Assembly (NCBI GenBank): GCA_020809705.1
Contig: CP085830.1
Location: 3,782,001 to 3,846,000, forward strand
Origin: Calonectria ilicicola
Taxonomy: Eukaryota; Ascomycota; Sordariomycetes; Hypocreales; Nectriaceae
Direction of reading: 5' to 3'
Length of the DNA stretch: 64,000 nucleotides
The notes under the pieces are model-generated. The model searched no databases, was not told where the DNA came from, and saw only the letters and a program-made list of their open reading frames with translations. A program made the translations under genes and the position numbers. The stretch's first letter is position 1. Each line of letters opens with the position of its first letter. Of the stretch, positions 20,907-30,512 are shown one piece after another.

Positions 20907-23364
20907 TTAATTTGCAAAATTGAATGACTGGCCCGCATCAAGAGAGAGGAAGGCTTCCATATCCATGGTTCCAAAGTCAATATCCCAGCCGATATCAGCG
21001 GCGGTGAAGTCAACTTGTTCGTCTGAGCGCATGCCCGATGATGGAGAAGTCCCGTTCATCCCTCCGGCAATGTCAAACCCAAACGGCATAGATGGGTACG
21101 TGAAGGCAAAAGGTGCCTCGCCGGTCCCACCACTAGCGAACATCGATGAAGGGCCCGGCATTCCTGCATGCGTGTTCTGTTGGGGAAGTGATTGCCGGGC
21201 ATCCGGATCCACATTATCGCCGAGTTCTAGGTCGGGAAATACGAACCGGACCATTTGCTCGATCGCTGCAGTAGTGATTGGTAGCTGACCCGAATTACTT
21301 CTGCTTTTGGTAATCATGGAGCGGAGACAACGGATCCCTGAGTGAATCCAGGGCAGGTTACGATGGGCCGTCTTCTTTTCTTGCAGCATATCAAATGCCA
21401 AAGCATAACATGCGCCTTCGATGAAGAAGCCATGGTATTTAATATCCTAAGCATAATTTAGACTCTCTCCGATACATTGTTATACACGGACAGGGGACCA
21501 TTCAAAAGTTAAACTTACATGACACAAGGCATTAGTAGCGCATGACCCTGTCAAAAATCCGATCGAATTTCTTGCAGCCTCTAGACAATACTCGCAAGCA
21601 GTGTTGAGCCATGGCGGAGGGGTGTGGTGGTTTTCCACCCCGTCTTCGCCAAGTGCGTTTTCTTGCTTCAATTTGGCTCGCAAGATGAGGAACGGTCTGA
21701 ATGTCAGCAGCAACGTATGGTGATACACTGTGCAAGTTTAGTAGGCGCACGAGTTATCCAGCATAATATGCACTTACTGGTAGACACCATTGCTTGGCAC
21801 ACCCCCAACTCGCCAGTGCTTGCATCCCCGACAAGACCAAATTTCATGTCTTTGGATTGCTTCTCAGCAAACCGGTGTAGCTCGCGACGGATTTCAATAG
21901 CTGCATTCCAAACGGGCAAGAGCGAATCATGTCGCGGGCTGTAAATTAATTTGACGCACTTAGACATGATGCGAGACAGCGTGACCAGCGACACCAGTAA
22001 CTTTTGATGGCTAGGGACGGGAATGCCGGACCCCGGATCAGGGATTGAGCTTGGGCGACCCACAACGAAACATTGCCATCTAAAAAAAGAAAACAAAGGT
22101 GATCAGCGATTGGACTCGGGTAGTATTTTGGGTTCAAACATACGTTTCCCAAAAGTACAAACTCCAAAACAATATCCGTCTCTGTTCGACATCCTGCACT
22201 GATTGGCCTGATCGAATACATACGCCTTTGTGTAAGCCAGCCGCAACAGCTTTTCTTACGGCGCTGCCAATGTGAAGAAATGATGAATTTGGCCGTGCTC
22301 TTTCAGATTGATAGTGACCGTAAATTGATGTCAGTACAACATGGGGGTTTTTAGAAGGGGGTAAGACTTATCATCATCAGATGAATCTGAACAACTTGCA
22401 TATTGACCACTTCATCCAACTTTGCAGCACCCTGCTTTGCCTTTTGGAACAAAAACTCAGCAATGGCCTCTTCCCCAGTCATGGAAGCTCCCAAGGCCAT
22501 GGCAAGCATGATAATGATAGTTTCCGGGGAATCAAAGTCAAAGACTCGAGGCGGCTTGAATAGGTGTTCGAGACGTTGTCGATAGGTATCCTTGTCCAAG
22601 ACAGGAACTCCGTGCCAGTAGGTTAAGAGATATCGTTCGAGCAAACGTTTCGCAGTTTCCGGATCTAGCATCATGGCCGAAAAATCATCTGACATTGTTT
22701 GTGGTCGTTGATTGTCTGCCAATTCGCCGAAAAATAGTCTCCGGTGACTAAAAAGATCTAGGCCAGGGCCAACTTCCTCGATTTCTTTGTGCTGCGGAGA
22801 CTTGGGTCGCGTCCCTTCAATTTGATGGTAGATTGAGTTTAGGAGTGCAAAATTAGACGACGGGCCATAGTACAGTTGAAGAATACATGATGGTGAAGCG
22901 CGATGGGTGGCGGCAACACTCGTGTTGTTGATGCTGCGCTCGCTCCCGACATTGGAAACTGGGGCTGCAATCGAGTCGACAACCTCAGAATTGGGCTGCA
23001 TCGCGACAGGGGAGCCGCCCTCCGAGTCTGGCTCAAGCGATGGGGAGCCATGTGGCTCTTGCGACATGATTGTCTCATAGGCGGCCATCCTCGGTTTGCT
23101 CTTGCGCATTCGGTTGCGGGCCTTTTCGCGGTAAACACAATCGAGGCCGCGAAAGCGACAGCCCTCGCAGGGCGTCTGGCCATTGCACTTGATCTTTTTG
23201 ACGCGACATTCTTGGCAGGCCTTTGATATCCGCCACTTGGTCGGATTCATGGTTGTTGTGAGAGATGGGCTGGCGGTTGGCCTTGAATGGTACCACTCGC
23301 TCTCGCGTGCTGACAGAGCGGCCGGGGCCGAGTTTGGACAAGCAGATCCGGTAGCCGAATGCAT
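20907..23364 (-). CDS. Zn2Cys6 transcription factor with fungal MHR domain (regulator 2)
   Basis: 730-aa regulator. Exons: 23364-22368, 22318-22224, 22193-22144, 22079-21778, 21727-21519, 21446-20907. The zinc cluster is Cys50, Cys53, Cys60, Cys66, Cys69, Cys76 (spacing 2-6-5-2-6), followed by a basic KARNRMRKSK stretch. The MHR domain shows the family blocks YLLTYWHGVPVLDKDTY, SHYQSERARPNSSFLHIG and KAVAAGLHK. The C-terminus (AADIGWDIDFGTMDMEAF) is acidic and aromatic, like an activation domain. Intron 1 (22367-22319) has a GTCTTAC donor and a TACTGAC branch point, but the position that joins the conserved frame ends in ACG, not AG. A start at Met39 (MNPTKWRIS) is also possible. A close neighbour of the ABC transporter, it is the natural candidate to control it. 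Confidence 0.87.
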
Positions 23365-23429
23365 GCGCTTAGATGCATAGCATGCACGTTTTGCGCCCGC
23401 TTAGGTGAATTTCCGCGTCACTGAGCACG

Positions 23430-23460
23430 CCCCTCTAGGGCCCCTCTAGGCCCCTCTGGG
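23430..23460. repeat. Short tandem repeat upstream of regulator 2
   Basis: Three near-identical copies of a 10-11-base CCCCTCTAGG unit, 65-95 bases upstream of the regulator 2 ATG, in the 227-base gap to the UPF0303 gene. CCCCT is the core of stress-type C2H2 sites in yeast, but no binding is shown here. Confidence 0.5.
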
Positions 23461-23591
23461 TCGACATCACCAGTTCTTTCTGGGCCGCCACCGGCAGACA
23501 TGGATGGAAAGCGAGCTCGGCGTAGCGCCCACAGACGTGGGATCGGGAGTAATCGCCGGCGTCAAACTCTATTGTCGTGGCTACGCTATTA

Positions 23592-24253
23592 CTACTTCCA
23601 GTGTTCTTTGATGACATCCACAATCACTCCATGATCCTCCTCCTGTCTCAATCCACTGACAACGACGTTAGCCACAATGCCCTCAACACCCCTGACGCGG
23701 ATGGGGACCGCGCCTCCATGGATTGCGTAGTCGCCCTTTTGCGCGTCGCCAATAGAGTATCGCGACGCAAATCGCTCCTCGTCGCCGCCAAACAGGCAGT
23801 GCATGTACCACGAACTGAAGCCAAACCGGATCACGGCATTTCTCTTGCGTCTCACCCAGTCCTCGTTGTCCGGGACCGTCCCAGGGCCCGTCACGGTGTG
23901 GAACAGCACTTGGGAGCTGGTAGTAAGCGCGATGGAAATGACCGCTGGCTCTCTGTCGGCGTAGGGGAGGAGCCGGGCGTAGAGCAGGTTCCCGAGAACA
24001 AAGGCATCTTCTGTAGTAAACGACTCTAGAGTAATGGAATCTGATCCCCTTAGAATTTCGACCTACAAAACCGTTTAATCAGCGTCAAAGGCTGCGAAAG
24101 AAGTGAGCAGCGCGCTATAGCCACGCCAGGTGAGCCTACATCGGACGATGGATGTGCGATCGGCACCGGAGCGCCAGGGTTCTGAATGGCTTCCTGCACC
24201 TTGCCCAAGGCGGCACCCGCGGCAATCTGTCGTTTGAGGGCAATCTGTGGCAT
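23592..24253 (-). CDS. UPF0303 / DUF336 (haem-degrading-like) family protein
   Basis: 194-aa cytosolic protein related to yeast YBR137W and the bacterial UPF0303 group (DUF336 fold). Exons 24253-24140 and 24062-23592 (GTAGGC donor, TTTGTAG acceptor). Visible family blocks: DAFVLGNLLYARLLPYADREP, the VLFHTVTGPGTVPDNEDWVRRKRN run, HGGAVPIRV and VVSGLRQEEDHGVIVDVI, the last being the family signature. The N-terminal exon (MPQIALKRQIAAG) is less certain; an upstream frame could supply another exon. No enzymatic activity is established for the fungal members. Confidence 0.86.
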
Positions 24254-26327
24254 TTTTAAGGTTAGAAATCGTATTTACAGTTCGTCCAGCCGGTTTCCCT
24301 CCTTCTTGCGAGGCTATCATGGCATCTTTAAATTCACACAATCTCGCGATCGGGCCAAGTTCCGTGCTCTCCAACATCGGTCTTCCCGTCGAATTCCCGG
24401 TGTGCACGGGGAGATGTCCAGACAAGATCCCTGGCTCAAATGGTCTAGCTCCGCCGACTATTTCCTCTAGTACAAGCGAAACCTTTTGCACGAACCAAAC
24501 TTGCAGAGTTGAGAGACGTGCAGCATCGCTAGCTTGTTAGCTGCATCGGCCTCTGTCGATTGCTCCCCGCACTGCAACAGTTGCAGCCAGGGGTTTTTAT
24601 TTGGTAAACAACAGGGTCAGTCTTCAGCCCGGGCCTGCCGTGGCATGGCCCAATCGGTCAACCTTCCGTTCACTTAAATAGCCGATGATGAACATTGAGA
24701 TGTCAATGGAGTCAATAGCTAGCACGCAATAAGGATAACGAAGCGATGTTTTTCTTGCAAGCCGAGAGCATCTTAAGTACCTCGCCATTTATAGTAGATA
24801 TTTCAACCTGGGCCTATCGGATAAATGGCTTGTCCCGATCGGTCTCCACAATTTAACAGAGCCAGAATGAGGCCATCCCCGTCCCCGTTTACTCATGGGC
24901 GGTCACATCCACTTATGCAAAAGTTCCAGATATCTTCCAAATTTGAAGTCATTTACATATTATTGTTAGAAGTAGCCACATACGTTTCTTGGCGTTGAAA
25001 GTCTTATCTTTCCTTTTTGCCCGACCTCCTTATTTAGGGTAGCCATCCACTCAACCCATTGAGGCTAAGCCAACATGCCATGTGGATTATGCGACAGCGT
25101 ACCGACTAATCACCCTGGCACGTCTACCTGCCTATCTTTGCCGGAAGCCGCGCTTGTAATAATCTATTTTTACTTAATCAATATCTTCATTGCAAAAAAA
25201 CGAATGATGCACTAAGAGCAAAAATAAAGATTGCGACCCTGTCATCAAGAGGTGGAGCAAAATAAAACGAAAGGGTGTCGTATACAAAAAAAAAAAAATC
25301 AGTTGTCGATATGGTACTAGTGGGTTGAATAAAATGGAGTATATATCTATTTAGTTGTTTCTACTATGCGGATTGAAATCTCGCGGAGGCATTACGTGAT
25401 GTTTCCGACGAGCTCCGAACCCCCCGTTCAATAGTGTGCTCTTACTCCATTGCAACTAGTTTTAAAGGTTGTTTGACGAACATAACGACGCAAAAGTACA
25501 AGTACATCTACTTTGACAAATGAATTGAAACCTGTTTGTCTAATTTAATGGGCCAAAATTTGACTGAGGTCTTTTTCCATGATTGTGAGAGTGTACCATC
25601 CATCTCTTTGGATTGGCCGATTACTTCTCAGCTCTTAGGCACCAGCTACTGGGCCCCAAGATACGAGATAAAATCAGATGTACTAATGCAAAAGACTATA
25701 GCATGGTTGTTTCAATTATACCGAGATGTGTTCCCCGTGCGCGTCGTGGCTGGACCTTGTCGCTCATAGGACAGTGCGACGGGCCGTCGCGCATCAGAAC
25801 TTTGTTTTACCCGATTCACCAATAGCTAGCCCAGGCTCAGTGTTTCTATGTGTATATATAATTTAAATTGATCGCCTCCCGGCGTGGAAAAAAAAGGAAG
25901 AGTCAGAACAATATTCAAGATATCTACATGAGGGACTTTTATTATTGTTTCACACCGTGTGATTGATATTTATTAACCATAAGCAACAAGCTGCCATTCG
26001 CTTCGACATGCAAGCACTTGCTCACTTTAGGATCTAGTAATGTAAACGATGTACCAGTACATCAGCCCCCGAAAACTTGTCACCAAAAAGGCGCGGTAAA
26101 GAGGGGCTCCGCGCAGAGAATTTCGCTCGTTCCACACGATGGCTGAGGCCATTGATTGGACTTCGGAGTCGCTTCCCCGCGGGTAGGCACGGCAAGGTTG
26201 GCTAAAGCGGATCTCGCAGCGACCATCCGACAGAACTCTAACATAAATATCGTTCCACACCAACCTCTTGGAAACTAGACATTGACGGCTCGTCTGCTGG
26301 AGAAGAAAAAAAATCGCTCCTTGAGTC
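24254..26327. other. Divergent intergenic region between the UPF0303 and aminotransferase genes
   Basis: 2.1 kb, AT-rich between about 24,700 and 25,900, with a 13-base A run near 25,286. No gene recognised; it holds the promoters of both flanking genes. Confidence 0.5.
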
Positions 26328-27608
26328 ATGGCTCTTTCAACGCGTGCGCAGGATGCAGAGCTGGCAGTCCGGGGGCTGACCATGTGGGAGGTGATTCCCA
26401 ATCTATGGCACCCCGAGACTAACCCGCATGGCATCGTGAGTCTTGGTGTCGCTGAAAACTCGCTCATGCACGACGTGCTATCAGAGCACATCCATAAGAA
26501 CCTGGCTCTTCAAAACCCAGCATTTACGTACGGAGATGGCACTACCGGCACTAAGCGCATCAAGACCGCGGTCTCTCGCTTCTTGACTAAAAACCTCAAG
26601 CCTGTGAAGCCAATCGACCCCACCCACATCTCAATGACCAACGGGTGCAGCGCGGCTATTGAGCACCTTTCCTGGGCTCTCGCTAACCCCGGCGAAGGGT
26701 TCCTCCTGGGTCAGCCCTACTACGGAACCTTTATGCCTGATCTGACTTGTCGCTTTGGCGCCAAGGTTCTTCCTGTGCCGTTCCACGACGTTGATCCCTT
26801 GCGAGAAGACGCCGTTGCCAAGTATGAAAAGGTTCTTTTGGAGTCGCAGGCGGAGGGGACAAAGGTTTCTGGTCTGATTATTAGCCACCCGCACAACCCC
26901 CTGGGTCGCTGCTATCCTCGCAGCGTCCTGATCCGCTTGATGGAGTTGTGCCAAAAATACGAAATTCACTTTATCAGCGACGAGATTTATGCCTTGTCAG
27001 TTTTCAATAATACCGTCGACGCATCCCCACCACAAGTGCCCTTTGAATCTGCCTTATCTATCGATGCTGCAGGTATCATTGATTCGTCTAGGGTGCATGT
27101 ACTTTGGGGCATGTCCAAGGATTTTGGAGCCAATGGCATCCGCGTTGGCACCATCATATCTCAGTCTAACCCTCTCCTACATGCAGCTTTAACTGCAGTC
27201 GGTCTGTACAGCTCCGTGTCGTCGCTCTCAGATCATATCACTGCCAACGTGCTGGAGGATGACGGCTGGGTGGATTCGTACGTGGCCGAGAACCAGAAAC
27301 GGCTCTCGGAGCAGTACACGAGGGTCGCAGGATGGGCCAGGAGCAACAATATCGACTATGCGGCTGGTGTTAATGCGGCTTTTTTCCTTTGGGTCGATCT
27401 CGGCAAATTTTACAAGACCCATCATTCCGATTCCGAGACCGAGGACGTCAACCAGAGGATTACCAACCTCCTACTGGCGAACAAAATATTCCTCGCTTCG
27501 GGCAAGGACTTTGGTGCGGAGAAGGCTGGGTGGTTCCGAATCGTATTCTCGCATCACAATGACTATCTCGACGAAGGACTTCGGCGAATTTTGGCTGCGC
27601 TAGGCTAG
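26328..27608 (+). CDS. ACC-synthase-like class I/II aminotransferase (PLP enzyme)
   Basis: Intronless 426-aa fold-type I PLP enzyme resembling plant 1-aminocyclopropane-1-carboxylate synthase and the fungal GliI-like group (GliI acts in gliotoxin biosynthesis). Visible: GIVSLGVAENSL near the N-terminus (residues 35-46), the TYGDGTTGTKRIK substrate block, Asn190 in SHPHNPLGR, Asp218-Glu219 in ISDEIYALSVF, and the PLP Schiff-base lysine Lys264 in WGMSKDFGANGIRVG, followed by its phosphate-binding Arg. The C-terminus FRIVFSHH holds the carboxylate-binding Arg. Real ACC synthesis or a C-S-lyase or transamination role cannot be told apart here. Length is normal and no targeting signal is seen. Confidence 0.9.
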   Translation: MALSTRAQDAELAVRGLTMWEVIPNLWHPETNPHGIVSLGVAENSLMHDVLSEHIHKNLALQNPAFTYGDGTTGTKRIKTAVSRFLTKNLKPVKPIDPTHISMTNGCSAAIEHLSWALANPGEGFLLGQPYYGTFMPDLTCRFGAKVLPVPFHDVDPLREDAVAKYEKVLLESQAEGTKVSGLIISHPHNPLGRCYPRSVLIRLMELCQKYEIHFISDEIYALSVFNNTVDASPPQVPFESALSIDAAGIIDSSRVHVLWGMSKDFGANGIRVGTIISQSNPLLHAALTAVGLYSSVSSLSDHITANVLEDDGWVDSYVAENQKRLSEQYTRVAGWARSNNIDYAAGVNAAFFLWVDLGKFYKTHHSDSETEDVNQRITNLLLANKIFLASGKDFGAEKAGWFRIVFSHHNDYLDEGLRRILAALG

Positions 27609-28090
27609 GATGGCCCTTTTTCGTGGTACAACGGTTTAAATAGGAAATTGAATTTGTTATCGCACCGCACATTGCATATGCGTCAACCCTGAGCACGCAG
27701 ACGTCAGTTTAGGTTGCACTAGGCGGCTGGCGGCTTGAGGTGGCACAGAAATTGCCGCGATGGCACCCCGTTAGGACCTAGTTCGAGTCATGAACACGCC
27801 CAACACGCCTCGTTACGATCAACAACGCGTCACATGGCTTGGGTGACAAGCCGCCAACCTGCATTAGCCCCCAATCTAGCTAGTCGTTCGCCCCCCTTGC
27901 TTCGCCATTGCACAATTGCGTCCCTTGTAGACGGCTACTGGACCGCGCTGCGGGGTTTTTTTAGTCCCCTTGAATAAATGTGGAACCTCACCGGCACGAA
28001 GGATTCGTTTCACGTCCCCCTCACCTGATCGAATCCTTATTTAAAAACTACCGACAGCGAACCGGACTTCCCTATCACACCAAAATCAAC
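27609..28090. other. Promoter region of the AtaL-like gene
   Basis: 480 bases between two plus-strand genes. One frame runs through into the AtaL-like gene from 27,980, but homology begins at the ATG at 28091. Confidence 0.4.
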
Positions 28091-28682
28091 ATGGTGGCCA
28101 TAAACTTGGCCTACACTGCTCCAATCAATCCGCCAGGGGCCGAATTCATTTTGACGCACGAGCAGGTCTGGAACGCTCTCAAGCTCAAAGCCGTTCGGCC
28201 CCAGGAGTTTGTTCCCGCCATAATCGACTGCCGAGTCCTGGAGCAAGAACCCTTTGATAGTGGTGACAAGGTAATCCGATTGGTCAAATTTGCGGACAAC
28301 GCCAATCTAAAAGAAGACAACTCTCCTGTCAAGGAACTCTGTTATCAATACAATTCGAACCTCGTCGTCTTTCACCAAGACGACGGGAGCACCATCTACA
28401 ACCTTGTCAGCTATGGGCCCAACAGGGAACTATTACTCACATTCTCCTTTGAGTGGCGGCATCCAGAGGTTGAGGAGGGCAGCGAGGAGGCCAAGAGGCT
28501 GGAGGAAAATCACTGGGGCGTAAGTTGTCCTTCTTTTCCTGTCTTATTTCCGGGCCCATCCATCCCTTTTATTTTAGCACATGTGATTTGTGACCAAACT
28601 AACGTCGATGCAGGTCGCAAAGTCGGCCGTACATCAAAGCATTAGAACCTTTAGACGTTTGGTTAGAGATGGGGAGATTTAG
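28091..28682 (+). CDS. AtaL / DUF1857 family protein (SRPBCC fold)
   Basis: 165-aa protein of the AtaL/DUF1857 group, small Bet v 1-like ligand-binding proteins; the name comes from a gene in the acetylaranotin cluster of Aspergillus terreus. Exons 28091-28519 and 28614-28682 (GTAAGT ... CAG). Visible: NLAYTAPINPPGAEFILTHEQVW at the N-terminus, QEFVPAIIDCRVLEQ, the FSFEWRHPEVEEGS segment and a C-terminal amphipathic helix SAVHQSIRTFRRLVRDGEI, which closes the pocket in this fold. I chose the ATG at 28091 because family similarity starts there. Role unknown; adjacency to an aminotransferase is noted under findings. Confidence 0.87.
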
Positions 28683-28923
28683 TTCCGCTTGGTAATAATA
28701 ATTACAAACGAGGGGGGTCTTTGAAAAGGATTGTTTGTATGTCAAAACATTTGGGGGCAACCTCTTCTTTGTATCACTTTATGCTGCAGGATAGAACGAA
28801 ATCACGTCTCGAAATGAAGATAATGGTCTATATACGTTGAATAATAACCTCCCTTATTCGGATACACCGATGTCTATATATATACACACACAACATTTAC
28901 AAAATGGCCGTTTTCGGTTGGCT

Positions 28924-30512
28924 TCAGTTGTCCTCGAGGAGGAAGACATCGCGCTCGAGGGCACGAGTGTTGAGCTACTCTCTGTTAGCTCAGAACCTTA
29001 AAAATTTTAGCGGCATAGGGCTGCTTAATAACTACTTACCACCTTGGACGAGATGTTCTTGAAGTCACTGATGCCGATCTGGGCAGCGTCCTGGAGGATC
29101 TCCTGCTTCAGGATCTGGATCAGCTTCTTGGGGCCTTCGACACCATAGATGTTGGAGTACATGAAACTGGTTCAAAGGGTTAGCGACGGTTGCGCGAGTG
29201 TATATCAAAAGGGGAAGACTCACGGACGACCCAGACCAACAGCCTTTACGCCAAGAGCCAGCAGCTTGATGACGTCAGTGCCGTAGCGGATACCGCTGTC
29301 AGCAAGAACCTCGGTCTGCTCAAAGATCTCGGGAGCGTTGCGGCGGATCTCATAGGCGATCTCAAGAGGAGAGGGAGAGTAGTCGACCTGGCGACCACCG
29401 TGGTTGGACAGCCAGATTCCGTCAACACCCTTTGCAACGGCAGTCTGGGCATCCTCAACGGTGGTGATACCCTTCAGGACGATGGGAAGCTTGGTCTTGG
29501 CACGGATCTGCTCGTAGAGCTCCCACTAAAACAAAGTTAGCAAAACGAAACGAGTATGTTGTTAGTCCAAATGACGCACGTTGAGCTCAGAAGTGACGCC
29601 GTTACTGCCAAGAATGTTAGTAAATGGGTTCTGCCTCTGTGGTAGGCTCTTGATCAACCTACGCGTTGGTGGTGTCATAACGGGCAGCACGGTGACGGGT
29701 AGAGCCCGAAGGAGCATCGATGGTCCACACAATAGCCTTGGCACCAGTCTTCTCAGCTCGGGCAATGTTGTCCCAAGTGACGGTAAGGTTGGCGTTGGTG
29801 TAGATCTAGGAGCACCATTAGTAATCGGCGTTTCCAAACTCGATTGATTAACCTTACCTGCTGGAAGATAGCCTGGGGTCCGTTGGGGGTGTCGTTGTGC
29901 TTGGCAGCAGCAATCTCCTCAATGGTCTTGGAGGCGTACAGAGCAGCCTAGGTCATGTCAGTGAGTCGTGTGTGGTTAGGTTACATAGTGGGGGGGCAGT
30001 CAACGTACCACGTAGAGAATGTTCTCGCTGGCAGCAGCGTCGACAAAGTTCAACTCAGCGCGGTCAGGGTCGCCATAGGCGGCACGAGCAGCGGGAGAGA
30101 TGAAGATGGGAGCGCTAAAGTTGTAGCCAAGAATGTTGACGCTATCTAGAATTAGCTTTGGGAGGGTCCGGGTTCCTCGAAGGTTATCTTACCCAAGAGT
30201 CTCGTTGAGTCCGGAGACTCCGACTAGCTGGTGAGGGCGGAGTCTAGCCTTGCTCCAAACCTCCAAGTTGTGGCGGTAAGCCCACTCACCGGCGGCAGCG
30301 GTGCGGTAGAAGGAGTACTGCTGGTTAGTCAGGACCTGGCGGGCAGCCCAGTCGAAGTCGGGGACGCCTCGGATGTCCTTGAGGTCGGGAAGCGATCCAT
30401 TGGTGTAGTTGGTGCTGTAGAGGTAGGTCTCGAGGCCGGTGTCAGGCTCGTTGAGGAAAGGGCTGTAGGCAAGCGCCGCAGTGGCGAACTGAGCAACGGC
30501 AAGGACACGCAT
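28924..30512 (-). CDS. Secreted FMN-dependent 2-hydroxy-acid dehydrogenase/oxidase
   Basis: 396-aa (beta/alpha)8 flavoprotein of the lactate oxidase/glycolate oxidase/flavocytochrome b2 family. It oxidises 2-hydroxy acids to 2-oxo acids. Exons: 30512-30193, 30141-30009, 29947-29858, 29805-29663, 29604-29580, 29525-29224, 29166-29040, 28974-28924. A signal peptide (MRVLAVAQFATAALA) and N-glycosylation sites suggest export. Active-site residues are visible: Lys255 in VLKGITT, the catalytic His279 and Arg282 in LSNHGGRQVD, and the FMN phosphate segment ADSGIRYGTDV-GLGRPF. Exon 5 is only 25 bases. No cytochrome b5 domain, so not a full b2. Substrate (lactate, glycolate or mandelate) is not determined. 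Confidence 0.92.

Noticed and set aside
24075..24491. 139-codon minus-strand frame overlapping the UPF0303 start
   Set aside because: Wrong frame for the conserved protein; could contribute an upstream exon, but I see no good splice pair.
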